From: Rutidosis leptorrhynchoides
Lineage: Eukaryota > Streptophyta > Magnoliopsida > Asterales > Asteraceae
Assembly: GCF_046630445.1 (NCBI RefSeq)
Contig: NC_092338.1
Coordinates: 225,744,501 to 225,808,500, forward strand
Direction: 5' to 3'
Length of the DNA: 64,000 bases
The notes beneath the pieces were generated by a model that saw only the letters and a list, made by a program, of their open reading frames with translations, did no database searches and had not been told where the DNA came from. Shown here in pieces: positions 11,715 to 23,258 of this stretch. The stretch's first letter is position 1. Every line of letters starts with the position of its first letter. The position numbers and the translations under genes were made by a program.

Positions 11715-14700
11715 TAAGCTTTTGAAGGTCTTGCCGAATCTTTTGGAAATAAGTGCGGGTATTTCTTCTTCATCTAGTCTTCATGCTCCCAGATGAACTC
11801 GGGTCCTCTACGAGCATTCCATCGAACCTTAGCATTGGTATCTTGTTTTGCTTAAGTCTTTTAACCTCACGATCCATTATTTCGACGGGTTCTTCGATGA
11901 ATTGAAGTTTTTCATTGATTTGAATTTCGTCTAACGGAATAGTGAGATCTTCTTTAGTAAAACATTTCTTCAAATTTGAGACATGGAAAGTGTTATGTAC
12001 AGCCGCGAGTTGTTGTGGTAACTCAAGTCGGTAAGCTACTCGTCCGACACGATCAATAATCTTGAATGGTCCAATGTACCTTGGATTTAGTTTCCCCCAT
12101 TTACCAAATCGAACAACGCCTTTTCAAGGTGAAACCTTAAGCATGACCATCTCTCCAACTTCAAATTCTATGTCTTTTCTTTTAATGTCCGCGTAACTCT
12201 TTTGTCGACTTTGGGCGGTTTTCAGCTGTTGTTGAATTTGGATGATCTTCTTGGTAGTTTCTTGAATTATCTCCGGACCCGTAATCTGTCTATCCCCCAT
12301 ATCACTCCAACAAATTGGAGACCTGCACTTTCTACCATAAAGTCCTTCAAACGGCGCCATCTCAATTCTTAAATAGTAGCTGTTGTTGTAGGAAAATTCT
12401 GCTAACGGTAGGTGTCGATCCCAACTATTTTCGAAATCAATAACACATGTTCGTAGCATGTATTCAAGCGTTTGTATCGTCCTTTCGCTCTGCCCATCAG
12501 TTTGTGGATGATAGGCATTACTCATATCTAGACGAGTTCCTAATGCTTGCTGTAATGTCTGCCAGAATCTTGAAATAAATCTGCCATTCCTATCAGAGAT
12601 AATAGAGATTGGTATTCCATGTCTGGAGATGACTTCCTTCAAATACAGTCGTGGTAACCTCTCCATCTTGTCATCTTCTCTCATTGGCAGAAAGTGTGCT
12701 GACTTGGTGAAACGATCGACTATTACCCAAATAGTATCATAACCACTTGCAGTCCTTGGCAATTTAGTAATGAAATTCATGGTAATGTTTTCCCATTTCC
12801 ATTCCAGGATTTCGGGTTGTTGAAGTAGACCTGATGGTTTCTGATGTTCAGCTTTGACCTTAGAACACGTCAAACATTCTCCTACGTATCTAGCAATATC
12901 GGCTTTCATACCCGGCCACCAAAAGTGTTTCTTGAGATCTTTGTACATCTTCCCCGCTCCGGGATGTATTGAATATCTGGTTTTATGTGTTTCCTTAAGT
13001 ACCTTTTCTCTTACATCTCCTAACTTTGGTACCCAAATTCTTTCATCCCTTTATCGGGTTCCGTCTTCCCGAATATTTAGATGTTTCTCTGATCCTTTGG
13101 GTATTTCATTCTTCAACTTTCCTTCTTTTACAACTCCCTGTTGGGCCTCCTTTATTTGAGTACTAAGGTTAGTACAAATAATTATATTCATAGCTTTTAC
13201 CCGCATAGGTTCTCTGTCCTTTCTACTCAAGGCGTTGGCTACCACATTTGCCTTCCCCGGGTGGTAACGAATCTCGAAATCATAATCATTCAATAACTCA
13301 ATTCACCTACGATGCCTCATGTTCAGTTGTTTCTGATTAAATAAATGTTGGAGACTTTTGTAGTCAGTATATATGATACTTTTGACCCCATATAAGTAGT
13401 GCCTCCAAGTCTTTATTGCAAAAACAACAGCGCCTAATTCCAAATCGTGTGTCGTATAATTTTGCTCGTGAATCTTCAATTGTCTAGACGCATAAGCAAT
13501 TACTTTCGTTCTTTCCATTAATACACAACCAAGAGCTTGCTTTGAGGCGTCACAATATATCACAAAATCATCATTCCCTTCAGGAAATGACAGTATAGGT
13601 GTCGTAGTTAACTTTTTTTTTCAACAATTGAAACGCTTTCTCCTGCTCATTCTTCCATTCAAATTTCTTCCCTTTATGTGTTAATGCAGTCAAGGATTTT
13701 GCTATTTTGGAAAAATCTTGGGTGAATCTTCTGTAGTAACTAGCCAATCCTAAAAATTGACGTTTATGCTTCAGAGTTTTTGGGGTTTCCCACTTTTCAA
13801 TGGTTTCGATCTTTGCCGGATCTACCTGAATACCTTATTTGTTCACTATGTGACCGAGGAATTGAACTTCTTCCAACCAAAATGCACACTTTGAAAATTT
13901 GGCGTACAGTTTTTCTTTCCTCAACAACTCTAGCACTTTTCTCAAATGTTCTTCGTGCTCTTGATCATTCTTTGAGTAAATAAGTATGTCATCGATAAAA
14001 ACAATGACAAACTTGTCAAGGTATGGTCTACACACTCGGTTCATGAGGTCTATGAACACAGCTGGTGCGTTAGTCAACCCAAATGGCATAACCATAAACT
14101 CGTAATGACCGTAAAGCGTTCTGAAAGCAGTCTTCGGAATATCATCCTCCTTCACCCGCATCTGATGATACCCAGAATGTAAATCAATCTTCGAATAAAC
14201 TGGCGAGCCTTGTAGTTGATCAAATAAGTCGTCGATTCTTGGTAGTGGATAACGATTCTTGATGGTAAGTTTGTTCAACTCTCGGTAGTCGATACACAAC
14301 CTGAATGTACCATCCTTCTTTTTGACAAACAAAACAGGAGCTCCCCATGGTGATGTACTTGGTCGTATAAAACCACGCTCTAAAAGTTCTTGTAGTTGGC
14401 TTTGGAGTTCTTTCATTTCACTGAGTGCGAGTCTGTATGGAGCATGAGCTATTGGTGCAGCTCCTGGTACGAGATCTATTTAAAATTCAATAGATCGATG
14501 TGGAGGTAGTCCCGGTAATTCTTTCGGAAATGCATCGAGAAATTCTTTTGTGACGGGAACATCATTGATGTTCTTTTCTTCGGGTTTGACTTCTTCGATG
14601 TATGCTAGAACAGCATAGCAACCTTTTCTTATTAGTTTTTGCGCCTTCAAATTACTAATAAGATTTAGCTTTGCGTTGCTCTTTTCTCTGTACACCATTA

Positions 14701-16267
14701 TAGGTTTTCCTTTTTCTCGTACAATGCGAATTGCATTTTTGTAACATACGATTTTCGCTCTCTCCTTTTTCAACCAATCCATGCCGATTATCACATCAAA
14801 ACTCCCTAACTTTACTGGTATCAAATTGATCTTAAACGTTTCGCTAACCAGTTTAATTTCTCGATTCCGACATATTTTATCTGCCGAAATTAATTTACCG
14901 TTTGCTAATTCGAGTAAAAATTTATTATTCATAGGCGTCAATGGACCAATTAATTTAGCACAAAGATCTCTACTCATATAACTTCTATCCGCACCCGAAT
15001 CAGATAAAACATAAGCAAATTTTTCATCGATAAGAAACGTACCCGTAACAAGCTCCGAGTCTTCCTGCGCTTCTTCCGCATTAATGTTAAAAACTCTCCA
15101 ACGGCTTTGCCCATTATTATTTCCCTGGTTTGGACACGTAGTTTTGTAGTGGCCCTTCTTCCCACATCCATAACAAATAATGTGGGCATTACTTGTTCCT
15201 TTACCCGATGGTCCATAAATTTAGCACTTCGTTGCATCATGACCCTTTCTATTACATTTGGTACAAGTTGCTGGACAAAAAGTAGTTGGATGGTACACTT
15301 CACACCTTAGACACAGAATTTTTTAATTTTGATTACCAGTGTTGTTATTGAGATTGTTGTTGGGATTTTTGTTGTTGCGGTTGGTATTGTTGTTGGGACG
15401 ATTGTTGTAGTTGTTGTTGTTGGAATAGTTTTTGTTGCGTTTGTTGTTGTGAAAAATGGTGCGATTGTGGTTGTGATTGTGGTGTTGATTGTTGAAATTG
15501 TGACTCTTATCACTGGGTTCTTCCCACTTTCTCTTGACTTGTTTCATTTTGGCCTCCTCGGCCGCCTGCTCTTTAATCCTTCCCTCGATCTGGTTTATAA
15601 GTTTGTGAGCCATTCGGCTTGCCTTTTGCATTGAAGTGGGCGCACTTGCACTCACATCCTCCTGAATTCTCTCTGGTAACCCCTTTATAAACGCATCGAT
15701 CTGCTCTTCTTCATCTTCGAACACTCTTGGACATAATAAACACAACTCGGTGAATCGTCGTTCGTATGTGGTGATATCGAATCCCTTCGTTCATAATTCT
15801 CTAAGCTCTGTCTTGAGCTTATTGACTTCGTTTCTGGGTCGGTACTGCTCGTTCATCAAGTGTTTGAATGCTGTCCACGGTAGTGCGTAAGCAGCATCTT
15901 GTCCCACTTGTTCGAGATAGGTATTCCACCATGTTAACGCAGTACCTGTGAAGGTATGCGTGGCGTACTTTACCTTATCTTCCTCAGCACATTTGCTTAT
16001 AGCAAACACAGATTCTACCTTTTCGGTCCATCGTTTCAGTCCGACTGGTCCTTCAGTTCCATCGAATTCCAGAGGTTTACAGGCAGTGAAAGCCTTGTAG
16101 GAGCATCCTACAAGGTTTCCTGTGGAGTTAACTCCACTGCTAGACCCTGAGTTATTGTTGTTTTGCATTGCAGCCTGTACTGCGGTTATATTTGCTGCAA
16201 GGAAAGCACGGAAGTCTTCCTCACTCATGTTCAAGTTCTGACGAGTAGTCGGTGCCATTTCCTTCAA
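11715..16267 (-). pseudogene. gag-pol coding region of element 2 (degenerate)
   Basis: Reading right to left on the minus strand: gag start MAPTTR near 16258; gag domain and Asn-rich linker (about 16250-15320); zinc knuckle region (about 15300-15100); protease region (about 15050-14480); reverse transcriptase with [10 protein letters not shown] (about 14420-13840); RNase H (about 13560-13060); integrase with [10 protein letters not shown] (about 12950-12130); chromodomain-like tail (about 11980-11770). Protein similarity to element 1 is high throughout. The region carries several breaks and is a fossil, though not an old one. Confidence 0.9.
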
Positions 16268-16391
16268 AAATAGCCAAAAGAATTAAGTTAATCATATAGA
16301 ATATTAAAAATAGTCAATAGTATTCCGTAACATAATATGAACTCATTTATAAAAGCTTTTTCTTCATATTAGCGTTTTATAAATTTTAATT

Positions 16392-16412
16392 CGGGTAATA
16401 CCTACCCGTTAA
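16392..16412 (-). promoter_or_regulatory. Internal purine-tract-like palindrome upstream of gag
   Basis: On the minus strand the sequence TTAACGGGTAGGTATTACCCG repeats the 3' polypurine tract (AACGGGTAGGTAC) and also forms a 6-bp hairpin CGGGTA/TACCCG. It sits between the accessory frames and gag. The family B element has the same motif at 41325-41344. It may act as a second plus-strand start, like the central purine tracts known in some retroelements, but that is inference. Confidence 0.5.
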
Positions 16413-16650
16413 GTTCATACTTAGTAGCTAACATACAATTCAACTACTACAATTCTATATGAAAAACTGATTATAATAATATTTCACATTCAAACTTTTA
16501 TACAATATTTTGCAAACTTACAATACCGCTATTTTACATATAGCATGAAATATAGCACATAAAAACTCTGATACAAAACAGTTGCGAAGACAATTCTAGT
16601 TAATACGCAAGTCGTTCAACAAAGGCAATAAAGACACGTAATTCATACGT

Positions 16651-16914
16651 TCATAAACAAGTCATGCATTCTGGTTTTACTAAGACTACTTCCCATCCTT
16701 GGTCTTGTGGAACATAACCGTTGTGACCGTTGATAAGACAGCATGTTGTAATGTTGTCAAAGGGACGAGCATTTCGTAATGTCCAACAGCCCCGTAATAA
16801 TCTAAAAACCTTGTTTCTCACCCCAACTACTGAATCTGTAACCTGTGGAAAGGTTTTATTTAAAAGTTGTAATCCGATGTTCTTTTTCTCACTTTGGTGA
16901 GAAACGAACATCAC
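16651..16914 (-). pseudogene. Accessory frame in element 2, downstream piece of F-box-like cargo
   Basis: An 87-codon minus-strand frame next to the one at 16914-17180. It contains GLQLLNKTF, which resembles the helical-repeat part that follows the F-box in At2g35280-like plant proteins, then a Cys-containing C-terminal part (RLLRGCWTLRN, DNITTCCLINGH). It lies in the retroelement leader between primer site and gag. No catalytic motif is seen. The assignment rests on the neighbouring piece; alone it would be unrecognised. Treated as part of the retroelement fossil. Confidence 0.4.
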
Positions 16915-17180
16915 TAACCCGTAAGCATAACATGCTGTTGCATGTTAGAAGCTCTTTCTAACTCACAAAATCCCATGTTGGGATATGTTGAGTCAAAATA
17001 GGTTCTTAACCCGTAGCGTAAAATTGCATTTGGGTTCCCCACACTTAACGCTTTAAAGAAAACACGGCGTAACTTACGGTCTCCCCAATGTGATATACCC
17101 CACCTATCAAAGGAAAGCCTTTTATAAACTAAGGCATTTCTGGAAAGTCTTTCAAATGTTTGACAAGTTAATTTCGCCAT
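16914..17180 (-). pseudogene. Accessory frame in element 2 resembling At2g35280-type F-box proteins
   Basis: An 88-codon minus-strand frame. The start (MAKLTCQTFERLSRNALVYK) looks like the end of an F-box, and the middle (FFKALSVGNPNAILRYGLR, then TYFDSTYPNMGF) matches the pattern 'GNPEALYRxGMxxYF' that I know from plant F-box proteins of the At2g35280 and At1g67623 type, in which Sel1/TPR-like helices follow the F-box. Such proteins are substrate adaptors of SCF ubiquitin ligases. The frame sits between the primer site and gag of a Tekay-type element and so looks like captured host sequence. A complete F-box start is not visible. Confidence 0.55.
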
Positions 17181-17424
17181 AACTAATTGTGCTGATGAAT
17201 TCTAACCGACTTTAGACAAGATTTCATCAATCATGTCCCCGGGTAGGTCTTCTAAAATTTTTGGTTGTCTATCCTTAACGTCCATTGTGTTTTTATACTG
17301 TAAAACATATGAGAATTAGATTCGTAAAAGATAATTATCAAATAATACAAGCAATTTTCACATACAACAAGAAAAGTACAAGCACACTTATTTTACATAT
17401 TTTACACCTCATGATTACAACTCT

Positions 17425-17796
17425 TTATTCCGATTCACTAGTTTCTTCCTCTTCAGACCTGTTTCGTTTTGCTAATTTTCTAGGGATATATGATGTTCCT
17501 CTAATACGAGCCGTCATTTTCCACAATGGTTTAGAAAAACCTGGTGGTTTAGAGGTTCCAGGGTTATTGTTACAACTTAGGAAATACGGATATTGCCGAT
17601 ACATATAAAGTTCATCGGGGTTGGAATCAGGTTTCTCTATTTTTATACCATTTCCCTTATTATTTTCTTTTGCTTTATTAAATTGGGTTGAGGTAATTTC
17701 TATAACATCATCGGAATCCTCATCGGGATCTGATTCATCGGAAAATTGGTAATCTTCCCAATATTTTGCTTCCTCGGCGGAAACACCATTGACCAT
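17425..17796 (-). CDS. Acidic accessory frame of element 2
   Basis: A 123-codon minus-strand frame. The N-terminal third is strongly acidic (about residues 18-32, DESDPDEDSDD), the middle is Asn/Lys-rich, then comes an aromatic and proline part (about residues 65-95: YMYRQYPYF and KPPGFSKPLWK) and a basic end followed by an acidic tail. No family is recognised. The ATG lies two bases after the stop of the frame at 17799-18059, so the two could be read from one transcript only by re-initiation or splicing. It is probably an extra frame of the retroelement, of a kind known to occur upstream of gag in some plant LTR elements. Confidence 0.4.
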   Translation of the reverse strand: MVNGVSAEEAKYWEDYQFSDESDPDEDSDDVIEITSTQFNKAKENNKGNGIKIEKPDSNPDELYMYRQYPYFLSCNNNPGTSKPPGFSKPLWKMTARIRGTSYIPRKLAKRNRSEEEETSESE

Positions 17797-17798
17797 TT

Positions 17799-18059
17799 TT
17801 AACTTTGTCCGTTGGTTGAGGATTTTCTTTTATTTAATCGATTTACTGTACGTATCAATATTTCTTCCTCCAGAACCTCTTCTTCTTCCGGTTCCTCCTC
17901 TTCCGGTTCCTCCTCTTCTGGTTCCTCTTCTTCCGGTTCCTCCTCTTCCGGTTCCTCCTCTTCCGGTTCCTCTTCGGGAATTTGTGAATCTTTCCAAAAT
18001 ATATTCGACTCTTCATTATTATTAGGTGATTCGATGGGATTTGTACTAGAGGTAGACAT
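17799..18059 (-). CDS. Glu/Pro-repeat accessory frame of element 2
   Basis: An 86-codon minus-strand frame starting MSTSSTNPIESPNN. Residues about 27-63 are repeats of five residues (PEEEE), encoded by a 15-bp tandem repeat, then a short basic end (NRLNKRKSS). It is highly acidic and probably disordered, with no known domain. It is the first frame downstream of the primer site (18257-18268) in the element's transcript. Codon-level repeat length could vary freely by slippage, so its length says little about function. Confidence 0.4.
   Translation of the reverse strand: MSTSSTNPIESPNNNEESNIFWKDSQIPEEEPEEEEPEEEEPEEEEPEEEEPEEEEPEEEEVLEEEILIRTVNRLNKRKSSTNGQS
17870..17976 (-). repeat. 15-bp minisatellite
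   Basis: About seven units of GGTTCCTCCTCTTCC on the plus strand. It encodes the Glu/Pro repeat on the minus strand. Confidence 0.9.
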
Positions 18060-18169
18060 CTATCACACAATATTAAACACGTTAAGAGATTACTATATCA
18101 CATAATATTTACATGTTAATAATACATAGTTTCCAACAAAAAATGTTAAGCAATCGTTTTTGAAGAAAA

Positions 18170-18206
18170 ACATGGTCGAAGTCCAGACTCACTAATGCAT
18201 CCTAAC
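18170..18206 (-). promoter_or_regulatory. Leader block shared with family B
   Basis: This 37-bp stretch just downstream of the primer site is nearly identical to 42417-42453 in the family B element, although most of the surrounding leader differs. The word GCATTAGTG occurs twice here in the minus-strand sense. Position and conservation suggest an RNA packaging or dimer signal, which is inference. Confidence 0.5.
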
Positions 18207-18256
18207 AAACTTGGTAAGACACACTAATGCAAAAATTCTGGTTCTCTAAGACCAAC

Positions 18257-18268
18257 GCTCAGATACCA
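18257..18268 (-). promoter_or_regulatory. Primer binding site of element 2 (initiator tRNA-Met type)
   Basis: On the minus strand, TGGTATC...GAGC starts two bases after the LTR end (..CATTTCA). It closely matches the complement of the 3' end of plant initiator tRNA-Met, the usual primer of this lineage. Confidence 0.75.
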
Positions 18269-18270
18269 AC

Positions 18271-21200
18271 TGAAATGTCCCGTTCATATTGATTATAAAC
18301 GTTCCATATTAATTGATTTCGTCGCGAGGTTTTAACCTCTATATGAGACATTTTTCAAAGCTGCATTCATTTTTAAAACAACCATAACCTTTATTTTATC
18401 GATAATGGTTTAAAAAGCATTACGTAGATTATCAAATAATGATAACCTAAAATATACCGTTTACACACGACCATTACATAATGGTTTACAATAAGAATAT
18501 ATTACATCAAAATAAGTTTCTTGAATGCAGTTTTTACACAATATCATACACGTATGGACTCCAAATCTTGTCCTTATTTTAGTATGCAACAGCGGAAGCT
18601 CTTAATAATTACCTGAGAATAAACATGCTTAAAAGGTCAACAAAATTGTTGGTGAGTTTTAGGTTTAATCTACATATTATCAAATCATAATAATAGACCA
18701 CAAGATTTCATTTTTATAACACATCTCATATCAGGCATTTCGCAAACTGCATAGAGATAAAAATCATTCATATGTTGAACACCTGGTAACCGACCTTAAC
18801 AAGATGCATATAGAATATCCCCATCATTCCGGGACTCTCATCGGATATGATAAATCGAAGTACTAAAGCATCCGTAACTCGGATGAGGCTTGTTGGGCCA
18901 AATAGACCTATCTTTAGGATTCGCGTCAATTAGGGGCCATTTCCCTAATTCTTAGGCTACCAAGCTAAAAAGGGGCATATTCGGTTCGATAATCCAACAT
19001 AGAGAGTATTTTCAATTACTTGTGTCTATTTTGTAAAACATTTATAAAATCGCATGTATTCTCATCCCAAAAAAATAATAGATTTTAAAAGTGGGACTAT
19101 AACTCACTTTCACAGATTTTTACTTCGTCGGGAAGTAAGAGTTACCCACTGGTCGATTCACGAACCTATAACAAATATGTACATATATATCAAAGTATGT
19201 TCAAAATATATTTACAACATTTTTAATACATTTTAATGTTTTAAGTTTATTAAGTCAGTTGTCCTCGTTAGTAACCCACAACTAGTTGTCCACAGTTAGA
19301 TGTACAGAAATAAATCAATATATATTATCTTGAATCAATCCACAACCCAGTGTATACACGTCTCAGGCTAGATCACAACTCAAAGTATATATATTTTTAG
19401 AATCTACCTCAACCCTGTATAGCTAAATCAATCATTACTGCATATAGAGTGTCTATGGTTGTTCCAAATAATATATATACATGGGTCGATATGATATGTC
19501 AAAACATTTGAATACGTGTCTATGGTATCCCAAGATTACATAATATATTAGAATACATGTATGATACAATATAAGTTAGCTAGGATATTATTAATATAGG
19601 TTTGTTACCAATTTTCACGTAGCTACATCAAGCAAAATTATCCAATCTTGTTTTACCCATAACTTCTTCGTTTTAAATCCATTTTGAGTTATTCAAGTTG
19701 CTATGGTTTCATATTGAACTTGAGTTTATGAATCAAAACAGAAAATGTATAAGTTTATAGTCGGAAATACAGATTACAAGTCATTTGTGTAAAGGTAGTC
19801 ATTTCAGTCGAAAGAACGACGTCTTAATGACCATTTTGAAAAAACATACTTTCACTTTGAGTTTAACCATAATTTTTGGATATAGTTTCATGTTCATAAG
19901 AAAAATCATTTTCCCAGAAGAACAACTTTTAAATCAAAGTTTATCATAGTTTTTAATTAACTAACCCAAAACAGCCCGCGGTGTTACTACGACGGCGTAT
20001 ATCCGGTTTTACGGTGTTTTTCGTGTTTTCAGGTTTTAAATCATTAAGTTAGCATATCATATAGATATAGAACATGTGTTTAGTTGATTTTAAAAGTCAA
20101 GTTAGAAGGATTAACGTTTGTTTGCGAACAAGTTTAGAATTAACTAAACTATGTTCTAGTAATTACAAGCTTAAACCTTCGAATAAGGTAGTTTTATATA
20201 TATGAATCGAATGATGTTATAAACATCATTACTACCTCAGGTTTTGTAGATAAACCTACTAGAAATGAAAAAAATAGATCTAGCTTCAAAGGATCCTTGG
20301 ATGGCTTGAAAGTTCTTGAAGTAGAATCATGACACGAAAACAAGTTCAAGTAAGATTTCCACTCGAAATAAGATTGTTAAAGTTATAGAAATTGAATCAA
20401 AGTTTGAATATGAGTATTACCTTGTATTAGAAAGATATCTTACTATAAATAAGAAAGATTTCTTGAGGTTGGATGATCACTCAAAGTGGATTTGCAAGAT
20501 TGGAAGTAAGCTAGCAAACTTGGAAGTGTTGTTGATGTGTTCTTGAGTAGTTGTATTGTAGGTTGATCAAAGGTTGGTTTTAGGAGCTAGATTGATGTAG
20601 ATTTTGTTGAATATGCTGGAGAACACTTAGAACATCATCATAGAATAAGAGAGAGATCAAATGGATGAAAGAAAATTGAAAAATGCAAGTGTGTGGGATG
20701 GTGATAAAAAACGTGAATGTGCATGTGATTATATGCAAATTGTAGTTTGGTTTTTAGTGTAATTATTTCCTCTAATGGCCAACTTGATCAATCATCCATG
20801 CTAGAGAACAAAAGTAGATGATTAGGAGTCTGATTTTGATGTTTTTCTATTGGTATATACCAATAGTAAATACATCTAGAAGCTGTGTATTGTACGAGTA
20901 TGAATACGGTTGCATACGAGTTGAATTGTTGATGAAATTGAACGAGAATGTAATTGTAAGCATTTTTGTTAAATAGAAGTACTTTGATATGTGTCTTGAA
21001 GTCTTCCAAAAGTGTATTATTACAACATAATACACTACATGTATATACATTTAACTGAGTCATTAAGTCATCGTTAGTCGTTACATGTAAGTGTTGTTTT
21101 GAAACCTTTAAGTTAACGATCTTGTTAAATGTAGTTAACCCATTGTTTATAATATCTAATGAGATGTTAAATTATTACATTATCATGATATTATGACGTA

Positions 21201-21758
21201 TTAATATATCTTAATATGATATATATACATTTAAATGTCGTTACAACGATAATCGTTACATATATGACTCGTTTCGAAATCCTTAAGTTAGTAGTCTTGT
21301 TTTTACATATGTAGTTCATTGTTAATACACTTAATGATTTGTTTACTTATCATTTATCATATTTAAACATAGTGTAACAATATCTTAATATGAGTCATAT
21401 GTATTTAGTAAGACATTGTTATAACGATAATCGTTATATATATCGTTTCGAGTTTCTTAATTCAATAAACTCATTTTTATGTATATCACTCATTGTTAAC
21501 ATACCTAGTGAGATACTTACTTATCATAATTTCACGTTAACCATATATATGTCTATATATATAACATCATATAGTTTTTACGAATTTGTAACGTTCGTGA
21601 ATCGCCGATCAATTTGGGTGGTCAATTGTCTATATGAAACCTATTTCAATTATTCAAGTCTTAACAAGTTTGATTGCTTAACATGTTGGAAATATTTAAT
21701 CATGTAAATATCAATTTCATTTAATATATCTAAACATGGAAAAGTTCGGGTCACTATA
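18271..21758 (-). repeat. LTR-A3 (3488 bp), shared by element 2 and the partial copy on its right
   Basis: It has the same length and termini as LTR-A2. On its left are the primer site and leader of element 2, so it serves as that element's 5' LTR. On its right is the 3' end of another internal region (purine tract at 21759-21771), so it is also the 3' LTR of that copy. One LTR between two internal regions is the usual product of recombination between LTRs. Confidence 0.9.
20788..21063 (-). CDS. Small open frame in U3 of LTR-A3
   Basis: Counterpart of the frames at 5312-5545 and 10710-10931, with an upstream in-frame ATG that makes it 91 codons. It keeps the NKNAYNYILVQFHQQ core. No function is known. 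Confidence 0.25.
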   Translation of the reverse strand: MTQLNVYTCSVLCCNNTLLEDFKTHIKVLLFNKNAYNYILVQFHQQFNSYATVFILVQYTASRCIYYWYIPIEKHQNQTPNHLLLFSSMDD

Positions 21759-23258
21759 GTACCTACCCGTTAAATAAATTTCGTCCCGAAATTTTAAGCT
21801 GTTGAAGGTGTTGACGAATCTTTTAGAAATAAGTGCGGGTATTTCTTCTTTATCTGGTCTTTACTCTCCCAGGTGAACTTGGGTCCTCTACGAGCATTCC
21901 ATCAAACCTTAACAATTGGTATCTTGTTTTGCTTAAGTCTTTTAACCTCACGATCCATTATTTCGACGGGTTCTTCGATGAATTGAAGTTTTTCATTGAT
22001 TTGAATTTCATCTAACGGAATAGTGAGATCTTCTTTAGCAAAACATTTCTTCAAATTCGAGACGTGAAAAGTGTTATGTACAGCCGCGAGTTGTTGTGGT
22101 AACTCAAGTCGGTAAGCTATTGGTCCGACACGATCAATAATCTTGAATGGTCCAATGTACCTTGGATTTAGTTTCCCCCGTTTACCAAATCAAACAACTT
22201 CAAATTCTACGTCTTTTCTTTTAATGTTCACGTAAATCTTTTGTCGACTTTGTGCGATTTTCAACCGTTGTTGAATTTGGATGATCTTCTCGGTAGTTTC
22301 TTGAATTATCTCTGGACCCGTAATCTGTCTATCCCCCACTTCACTCCAATAAATCGGAGACCTGCAATTTCTACTATAAAGTGCTTCAAACGGCGCCATC
22401 TCAATGCTTGAATGGTAGCTGTTGTTGTAGGAAAATTCTGCTAACGGTAGGTGTCGATCCCAACTGTTTTCGAAATCAATAACACATGCTTGTAGCATGT
22501 CTTCAAGCATTTGTATCGTCCTTTTGCTCTACCCATCAGTTTGTGGATGATAGGCAGTACTCATGTCTAGATGAGTTCCTAATGCTTGCTGTAATGTCTG
22601 CCAGAATCTTGAAATAAATCTGTCATCCCTATCAGAGATAATAGAGATTGGTATTCCATGTCTGGAGACGACTTCCTTCAAATACAGTCGTGCTAACTTC
22701 TCCATCTTGTCATCTTCTCTCATTGGTAGAAAGTGTGCTGACTTGGTGAGACGATCGACTATTACCCAAATAGTATCATAACCACTTGCAGTCCTTGGAA
22801 ATTTAGTAATGAAATCCATGGTAATATTTTCCCATTTCCATTCCGGGATTTCGGGTTGTTGAAGTAGACCTGATGGTTTCTGATGTTCAGCTTTGACCTT
22901 AGAACACGTCAAATATTCTCCTACGTATCTTGCAATATCGGCTTTCATACCTGGCAACCAAAAGTGTTTCTTGAGATCTTTGTACATCTTCCCCGCTCCG
23001 GGATGTATTGAATATCTGGTTTTATGTGCTTCCTTAAGTACCTTTTCTCTTTCATCTCCTAACTTTGGTACCCAAATTCTTTCAGCCCTATATCGGGTTC
23101 CGTCTTCCCGAATATTTAGATGTTTCTCCGATCCTTTGGGTATTTCATTCTTCAACTTTCCTTCTTTTACAACTCCCTGTTGGGCCTCCTTTATTTGAGT
23201 AGTAAGGTTAGTACGAATAATTATATTCATAGCTTTTACCCGCATAGGTTCTCTGTCC
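21759..23258 (-). pseudogene. Integrase and chromodomain piece of a second Tekay-type copy
   Basis: Minus strand. A purine tract and pre-PPT hairpin (21759-21794) are followed rightwards by a chromodomain-like tail and integrase sequence closely similar to elements 1 and 2, up to the region just after RNase H. RNase H, reverse transcriptase, protease and gag of this lineage are absent. At about 23258 the sequence changes to a different lineage. It is a fossil with several breaks. Confidence 0.85.
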
